Of a stretch of DNA of 36,457 bases, positions 32,089 to 36,457 are shown piece by piece. The position numbers and the translations under genes were made by a program. Source of the stretch: F23-D06 sp963643165 (GTDB taxonomy: Bacteria > Bacteroidota > Bacteroidia > Bacteroidales > WCHB1-69); NCBI GenBank assembly GCA_963643165.1, contig CAVIJD010000022.1, forward strand, positions 1 to 36,457, given 5' to 3'. The first letter of the stretch is position 1, and every line of letters begins with the position of its first letter. The notes under the pieces were generated by a model. That model was not told the origin of the DNA, searched no databases, and worked only from the letters and a program-made list of their open reading frames with translations.

Positions 32089-33264
32089 ATGGACCTTTCA
32101 CTCTATTTTGACCCTGTTGACATCGACACGCTCGGACTTCACCAAGAAGACCCAGACCAAGACAGGCTGCTCTCCTGCGTAATGCAGTACAACCCGGCCG
32201 CTTCGCTCAACATCGACGAGGCCCAGATCGCCATCCTTGGCGTGCCGGAGGCGCGCAACAGTTGGCTAAACAGTTCCTGCGCGCTAGCCCCGGACGAAAT
32301 CCGGCGGCAGTTTTACCAACTCTACGCCTGGAACGCCCCTGTCCGCATCATCGACCTCGGCAACGTACGCATCGGGAAGACCGTTGAAGACACCTACGAG
32401 ATAGTCTCCGACATCTGCGCCCATCTGCTGGAGCACAACGTCATACCGATCATATTGGGCGGAAGCAACGACTTGGCGTTTGCCAACTACCGCGCCTACG
32501 AGAAGACAGAACGCGTCACCAACCTCGTGGCGGTGGACTCCTGCTTTGACCTCGGCGACGAGCACTCGCCGATACGCTCAGACCGGTATCTGAACAAAAT
32601 CGTCCTGCAACAGCCCAACTTCCTGCTCAACTATGCCAATATCGGCTACCAGACCTACATGAACAGCCCCGCCGTCATCAAGCTCATGGACGACCTCTTC
32701 TTTGAGACCTACCGTGTTGGCGCCATGCGCAAAAACATTGAAGACGTGGAGCCCATCGTGCGCAATGCCGACATGATCTCCATAGACATCTCGGCGGTGC
32801 GCCGCCCCGACGCGCCCGGGTGCCCTCACGCCTCCTCCAACGGATTCTACGGCGAAGAGATCTGCCAGATAGCCAAATACGCCGGACTGAGCGACAAACT
32901 GTCCTCGTTCGGCATCTACGAGTACGACCCCACGCTCGACTATTGCAACCAGACCTCACAGCTCATCGCACACATACTCTGGTACTTCATCGAGGGGTTC
33001 ATCAACCGTCCCAACGACAGCAACTTCAGAGAGAAAGACAACTACCGCCAATACAGCATTGCCGTCTCTGGCACCTTGGAAGACCTTGTCTTCTTCTGCA
33101 GCAAAAAAACCGGCCGCTGGTGGATGGCCGTGCCCATGATCGGCAAAGACAAAGACACCAAACAAATCTGCTACCTGCCCTGCACCAAACACGACTATCT
33201 GATAGCCTGCAACGACCAAGTGCCCAGCAGATGGTGGCGCGCTTTCAACAAACTCAATCAATAA
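32089..33264 (+). CDS. Arginase-fold protein with degenerate metal site
   Basis: 391 residues, ureohydrolase fold (arginase/agmatinase/formimidoylglutamase superfamily). At the three metal motifs the ligands are partly lost: GGDHS reads GGSND (about residue 124), DAHxD reads DSCFD (about 147), and SxDxD reads SIDIS followed by DAPG (about 232). At best half the manganese ligands remain, so hydrolysis is unlikely. Genes of this kind follow topA in many Bacteroidetes near gliding/T9SS genes. It is 2 bp after topA. An additional C-terminal about 90 residues is not part of the core fold. Role unknown. Confidence 0.82.
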   Translation: MDLSLYFDPVDIDTLGLHQEDPDQDRLLSCVMQYNPAASLNIDEAQIAILGVPEARNSWLNSSCALAPDEIRRQFYQLYAWNAPVRIIDLGNVRIGKTVEDTYEIVSDICAHLLEHNVIPIILGGSNDLAFANYRAYEKTERVTNLVAVDSCFDLGDEHSPIRSDRYLNKIVLQQPNFLLNYANIGYQTYMNSPAVIKLMDDLFFETYRVGAMRKNIEDVEPIVRNADMISIDISAVRRPDAPGCPHASSNGFYGEEICQIAKYAGLSDKLSSFGIYEYDPTLDYCNQTSQLIAHILWYFIEGFINRPNDSNFREKDNYRQYSIAVSGTLEDLVFFCSKKTGRWWMAVPMIGKDKDTKQICYLPCTKHDYLIACNDQVPSRWWRAFNKLNQ

Positions 33265-33279
33265 CTAAAACAAAACATC

Positions 33280-34278
33280 ATGAGACCCCGTTCCTTTTTC
33301 GTGACATTGCTACTCCTCTGCACTTTTGTCACCGCACTGCAAGCCCAAGATGAAAAGACTGCGGCAAAAGCCGCAATGGAAACCAAAGTGAAGTCGGCAG
33401 ACATCACCGACAGTGTGAAACATTGGCGTTTTACGGGCATGGTGGGTCTTAATGCCTCGCAGACCCAATTCTGGAACTGGGCGGCCGGCGGCAACAACAA
33501 CGTCACGGGAGTCGTCTATGCCAACCTGACCCTCTCGTACAAAAAAAACAACATCGCCTGGGACAGCAACCTCGACACGGAGATCGGTGAACTCTACTCC
33601 TCCGACCTGACCCCCAGTTGGCGAAAGTCGAACGACAAACTCTACCTTACCTCCAAGTTCGGCTACAAACTGGCCAAATCGTGGTACCTTTCCATGTTGG
33701 GCAGCCACAAGACCCAATACGCACCCGGCTACGAGTACGCCAACAACGACGCCGGCGACAAGACCCTGATTTCCAAATGGGCGTCTCCCTCCTACACCGA
33801 CCTTTCCATCGGTCTCGACTTCATGCCCAATGACATCTTCTCCGTATATGTCTCCCCGCTGGCCGGACGTCTTACGTTCTGCCGCGACTCGCTGCTGCGC
33901 GACCGCTACGGCTTGCCCGAGAAGGAAAATAGTTTGGGCAATATGTACCGCCCCGCGGGAAGCGCCGCACTCGGTCTCAGCATCAAAGGTAGCGTCAACT
34001 ATACCCGCGTCAAGAACCTGAAAATCATCTCCACCATCACCCTCTTCACCCCCTACACCTCCAAGACACAGCACTTCGGCAATTTTGACATAGACTGGGA
34101 CTTTGCCGTATCCTATAATTTCCTGAAATGCTTGAGCGTCAGCCTGATGACATCACTTAAATACTACGACCAAGTGATGATTGCCGGCAAGCCCGGACCC
34201 GACGGCGTACTTGGCGAGCCTAAAGCCCGCGTGCAGTTCAAAGAGGTTGTCGGTCTCGGCATCGGATACAGTTTCTAA
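33280..34278 (+). CDS. DUF3078 outer-membrane beta-barrel-like protein
   Basis: 332 residues. Signal peptide (FFVTLLLLCTFVTALQAQ, cut about residue 22). The mature part is rich in alternating aromatic/polar strands and ends in GIGYSF, the typical terminal Phe of outer-membrane barrels. The N-terminal WNWAAGGNNNV segment is characteristic of DUF3078. Function unknown. Same strand, 15 bp after the arginase-like gene. Confidence 0.82.
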   Translation: MRPRSFFVTLLLLCTFVTALQAQDEKTAAKAAMETKVKSADITDSVKHWRFTGMVGLNASQTQFWNWAAGGNNNVTGVVYANLTLSYKKNNIAWDSNLDTEIGELYSSDLTPSWRKSNDKLYLTSKFGYKLAKSWYLSMLGSHKTQYAPGYEYANNDAGDKTLISKWASPSYTDLSIGLDFMPNDIFSVYVSPLAGRLTFCRDSLLRDRYGLPEKENSLGNMYRPAGSAALGLSIKGSVNYTRVKNLKIISTITLFTPYTSKTQHFGNFDIDWDFAVSYNFLKCLSVSLMTSLKYYDQVMIAGKPGPDGVLGEPKARVQFKEVVGLGIGYSF

Positions 34279-34320
34279 CCCCCACACCACCATTCAAAAC
34301 ATCCAACATTACACACAGAC

Positions 34321-35013
34321 ATGAAGAAAAATGACCTCGTCGCCATCGGCATTGTAATCCTTTTCTTACTGCCGTTCTTTGTCAGCAAGACCGTTTATGA
34401 AACATTCTGTTCGCTGACACAACGTTTTCCCTTGTGGATGGCATTCCTGAAATTCGGAATCCTGGCCACTTTCGGCGAAATGATCGGGTTGAGGATCAAG
34501 AAAGGGTACTATTGCAGCAAATCGTTTGGCGTATTCCCGAAATTCATCGTCTGGGGCTTCCTGGGCATGTGGATCGCCTTGGCCATGAGCGTGTTCAAAG
34601 TCGGCATCCCCACGTTTATGGAGAGGGCCGCCTGCTTTGCCGGCGTAAAAGAAGCCATGTTCGGCGACTTCTGTCTGTTGAAGTTGGCGGGGGCTTTCTG
34701 CATCAGCCTGATGATGAACTCCTCGTTTGCGCCTGTCTTTATGACCATCCACAAAATCAGCGACATGCACATCGCCTCCTACAACGGCAGTGCGCGTTGC
34801 CTGCTGCGTCCGGTTCATATTGGCGAGCACATCCGCAACCTGGACTGGGACACGCAGTGGAACTTCGTGTTCAAGAAAACGATACCGCTCTTCTGGGTGC
34901 CGGCACACACCTTGACATTCTGTCTGCCCGGCGACTTTCAGGTGCTCTTTGCCGCCCTGTGCGGTGTGGCACTCGGCCTGTTCCTTTCCATCGCCGCGAT
35001 GAAGAAAAAGTGA
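34321..35013 (+). CDS. Polytopic membrane protein, possibly Mpv17/PMP22-like
   Basis: 230 residues with about five transmembrane segments (about 7-21, 41-54, 76-92, 117-135, 205-224). The C-terminal region QWNFVFKKTIPLFWVPAHTL followed by a last helix recalls the Mpv17/PMP22 signature, but this is a weak resemblance judged by eye. No signal peptide. Ends the plus-strand run; no clear terminator follows it. Confidence 0.6.
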   Translation: MKKNDLVAIGIVILFLLPFFVSKTVYETFCSLTQRFPLWMAFLKFGILATFGEMIGLRIKKGYYCSKSFGVFPKFIVWGFLGMWIALAMSVFKVGIPTFMERAACFAGVKEAMFGDFCLLKLAGAFCISLMMNSSFAPVFMTIHKISDMHIASYNGSARCLLRPVHIGEHIRNLDWDTQWNFVFKKTIPLFWVPAHTLTFCLPGDFQVLFAALCGVALGLFLSIAAMKKK

Positions 35014-35059
35014 CCGCTTGACACAACACCCTTTTTACTGAGCCGTTCAAGTTAATCTT

Positions 35060-35335
35060 CTATCGGCAGCGCTTCGCCTTTTCGGATGTCACGGAAGTCC
35101 GGATAAGGTCCTGGCCGTTGTAAAACTTCACCGTATCGCCTTTGACATAAACGCTGTCATATTCCAGCTCATCGCCATGGCCAGGGTAATACTTGATGGA
35201 CATCATCGTGTCTCTTTTCTGGCAATCGTTGCGCAAAACGCCAGGCGAACCAAACAAGGTCTGTAAGGCCACTATAATAGCCAAAACCATCACAGTCACC
35301 CATAAAAGGGCTTCAGTATTCTTCGCAGTTCTCAT
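35060..35335 (-). CDS. Small single-TM protein of unknown function
   Basis: 91 residues. One N-terminal helix (LLWVTVMVLAIIVALQTLFG, about 10-29), then a polar domain with three Cys, ending KAKRCR. No family recognised. An unusually clear AAGGAGGA ribosome-binding site lies just before its ATG, inside the end of the next small frame, whose TAG is 2 bp upstream of the ATG; the two are probably translationally coupled. Confidence 0.6.
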   Translation of the reverse strand: MRTAKNTEALLWVTVMVLAIIVALQTLFGSPGVLRNDCQKRDTMMSIKYYPGHGDELEYDSVYVKGDTVKFYNGQDLIRTSVTSEKAKRCR

Positions 35336-35337
35336 AC

Positions 35338-35511
35338 CTAATCCTCCTTCACAATAGAGGTGATTTCAAAATGGCTCATGCCTGATGCCGTAATCTGCTC
35401 CCCAAACGGTACAACACCTAATAATGTAAAATCTAATGGCATTTTTTTCATATTCATAATCGTTTGATGGACATCATAATGACGAACCAGCATGCATTCT
35501 TGTTGTATCAT
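35338..35511 (-). CDS. Tiny ORF (57 aa) coupled to the preceding small TM protein
   Basis: Reading from ATG at 35511 to TAG at 35338-35340, the frame gives 57 residues opening MIQQECMLVRHYDVH and ending TSIVKED; a stop codon lies directly before the ATG and further Met choices are at 35493 and 35457. The last codons carry a Shine-Dalgarno-like AAGGAGG for the next gene. No TM segment and no family recognised. Supported by its spacing to the downstream frame rather than by homology, so moderately uncertain. Confidence 0.45.
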   Translation of the reverse strand: MIQQECMLVRHYDVHQTIMNMKKMPLDFTLLGVVPFGEQITASGMSHFEITSIVKED

Positions 35512-35565
35512 TCAGACAGAAATATAATTTGCGTGTTTTTCCCGTTTTCAGTTTCAATTGGATGA

Positions 35566-35613
35566 CAAAAAAGAAGCGAGGCGGAAACGGCCTGATAGCC
35601 ATTTCCGCCTCGC
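35566..35613 (-). terminator. Intrinsic terminator of the HMA-like gene
   Basis: Twelve-base perfect arms GCGAGGCGGAAA (35576-35587) and TTTCCGCCTCGC (35602-35613) around a 14-base loop, with TTCTTTTTTG following on the minus strand. It stands 25 bases past the stop codon at 35638. Confidence 0.85.
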
Positions 35614-35637
35614 GATACTAGATTTTCAGTCTGCTAA

Positions 35638-36177
35638 TTACTGTTTATTTTGTGCATTAGGGCACTTGTGTTGGCATTTGTGCTCGCCGTTGGCCGCACC
35701 TTGGCACTTGTGCTCCGTAGTGGTTGTGGCAGCCTTACTGCCCGTCACCTTGTTAGCATCCTGACACTTGTGCTGACATTTGTGCTCGCCGTTGGCAGCG
35801 CCTTGGCACTTGTGCTCCGTAGTGGCAGTTTTGGCATCATGACCGCAAGTGCCTGCATTGCGGCAGCAAGCGGGAAGTTTGGCGCGTGCAGCGGCGTCAG
35901 CCTTCACATCGTCAGCATCGTAACCAAGTTTGCTGATCTGCTGGCGCAGCTGGGCGGCGTCAGTCTTCTTGGTATTGTAAGTAATCGTCAACTGGCCGTT
36001 GGTCTTGTCGTAAGCATAGTCCGTAACGCCTTTGAAGAAAGGCACATTGTCTTTAAAACGGTCAGAACATTTCTGGCAATTGAGGGAAGCGTTCGTCTTG
36101 ATGACAATCTTCTGGTTCTGGGCGTAAGCACCCAACGTTGCTACAGCCATTAAGGCAAATAAGATGATTTTTTTCAT
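35638..36177 (-). CDS. Periplasmic HMA-like protein with Cys/His-rich tail repeats
   Basis: 179 residues from the ATG at 36177; a longer frame would start upstream of the -7 box. Signal peptide MKKIILFALMAVATLGAYAQ. Residues about 21-90 resemble a heavy-metal-associated (HMA) ferredoxin-like domain, with CQKC in place of the usual GMTCxxC loop and GYDADDV at the end. The tail has CCRNAGTCGHD and two copies of EHKCQGAANGEHKCQHKC spaced about 34 residues apart, produced by a DNA duplication of about 102 bp. This suggests binding of copper, zinc or similar ions in the periplasm. No P-type ATPase or regulator is nearby. Confidence 0.78.
   Translation of the reverse strand: MKKIILFALMAVATLGAYAQNQKIVIKTNASLNCQKCSDRFKDNVPFFKGVTDYAYDKTNGQLTITYNTKKTDAAQLRQQISKLGYDADDVKADAAARAKLPACCRNAGTCGHDAKTATTEHKCQGAANGEHKCQHKCQDANKVTGSKAATTTTEHKCQGAANGEHKCQHKCPNAQNKQ
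35655..35845. repeat. About 102-bp tandem duplication coding the Cys/His tail
   Basis: The stretch around 35672-35720 recurs near 35774-35825 with few changes (CATTTGTGCTCGCCGTTGG shared exactly). It codes the two EHKC tail repeats of the HMA-like protein. Unit count may vary between strains. Confidence 0.7.
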
Positions 36178-36219
36178 TTGTATTGTTTTTTTTAAAATTT
36201 CCTCATTTGAAAAACGCCG

Positions 36220-36227
36220 CAAAAATA
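36220..36227 (-). promoter_or_regulatory. -7 box of the HMA-like gene
   Basis: Minus-strand TATTTTTG followed by CGGCG, with TTTA (36247-36250) at the -33 distance. The box and its downstream GCGGCGTTTT are identical to those of the promoter at 23444. Confidence 0.6.
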
Positions 36228-36232
36228 CAAAA

Positions 36233-36457
36233 TTATTGCTGTCCCTTAAACATATTCGGCACCGAATCCACGACTGCCGCACGAATGTAGAATTTAGAAT
36301 GCAGAATGCAGAGGCGTCACGCCTCACACATTCCTAATTCCTAATTAGGTCTTACGTCAGCCCTGGGCTTTGTGCGTTGGGGCGATTCCCCCCCCCCAAT
36401 CGTCGATGTTGGCCCTCTTCGAGGACCTGTTTGACTTGGGGCGCGGCTTGCTCCGAC
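36233..36457. repeat. Dispersed mosaic repeat, right copy, cut by window edge
   Basis: The same ordered parts as at 6225-6371: TTATTGCTGTCC (36233-36244), a CCGCACGAAT/TAGAATG block (36275-36310), AGAGGCGT, then the 53-bp hairpin unit. This copy has an extra perfect palindrome GAGGCGT-C-ACGCCTC (36311-36325), ATTCCTAATT repeats (36330-36349) and a run of C at 36388-36398. It ends at the window limit, suggesting the contig broke inside the repeat. Confidence 0.75.
36405..36457 (+). repeat. 53-bp dispersed repeat, right copy
   Basis: Partner of 6319-6371 (48 of 53 matches). GGCCCTC-TTC-GAGGACC hairpin with one wobble. The reverse complement of its first 23 bases is also present at 6632-6655, so the unit occurs in both orientations. 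Confidence 0.85.

Noticed and set aside
36388..36398. Run of C as a phase-variation tract
   Set aside because: It lies in the non-coding repeat, not in a gene or between promoter boxes, so no switching role can be supported.

Overview
This window reads as chromosomal DNA from a Bacteroidota bacterium, most likely order Bacteroidales. Four observations support this. Promoters carry the Bacteroidetes -7 box TAnnTTTG, seen upstream of at least a dozen genes on both strands. Two secreted proteins end in type IX secretion (T9SS type A) sorting domains. Gene neighbourhoods typical of the phylum are present: DUF4271-hemD-rnpA-yidD, topA followed by a degenerate arginase-fold protein, and a short TM protein directly before mutL. 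IspG carries the phylum-type extra middle domain, though in a strikingly short form. The genus cannot be told from the sequence.

Layout. 1-6213 (minus): a two-gene, relatively AT-rich module encoding a PLD-nuclease/SNF2-helicase fusion and an Eco57I-like adenine DNA methyltransferase that runs off the left edge. This is a probable anti-phage or restriction system and the best candidate here for something poorly described. 6225-6770: a non-coding, GC-rich mosaic of short perfect hairpins; a second copy of its outer part starts near 36233 and is cut by the right edge. 6858-9241 (minus): comF and a T9SS-exported subtilisin-like protease. 9315-10571 (plus): a GNAT-AlkD fusion, convergent with a double-flavodoxin protein and a small membrane protein (10580-12131, minus). 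12340-12427: tRNA-Ser(UGA). 12586-15472 (minus): a small TM protein, mutL and a FecE-type ATPase. 15633-18065 (minus): thiL-ispG.

18138-34995 is almost entirely plus strand: PHP/DRTGG/HATPase genes, panC-panD, gpmA, a cyclic 2,3-diphosphoglycerate synthetase-like gene with codon use suggesting high expression, a T9SS-sorted protein, DUF4271-hemD-rnpA-yidD, and pheT-ribF(short)-topA-arginase-like-DUF3078-membrane protein. 35060-36177 (minus) holds two overlooked small ORFs and a periplasmic HMA-like protein with a Cys/His repeat tail.

Most of the window is housekeeping: pantothenate, isoprenoid, thiamine, phenylalanyl-tRNA, mismatch repair and topology. The unusual items are the left-edge defence-like module, the hairpin mosaic repeats, several proteins with missing or reduced domains (IspG, RibF, MutL motif, arginase-like) and the pairing of a 2,3-BPG-dependent mutase with a 2,3-DPG cyclising enzyme homologue.
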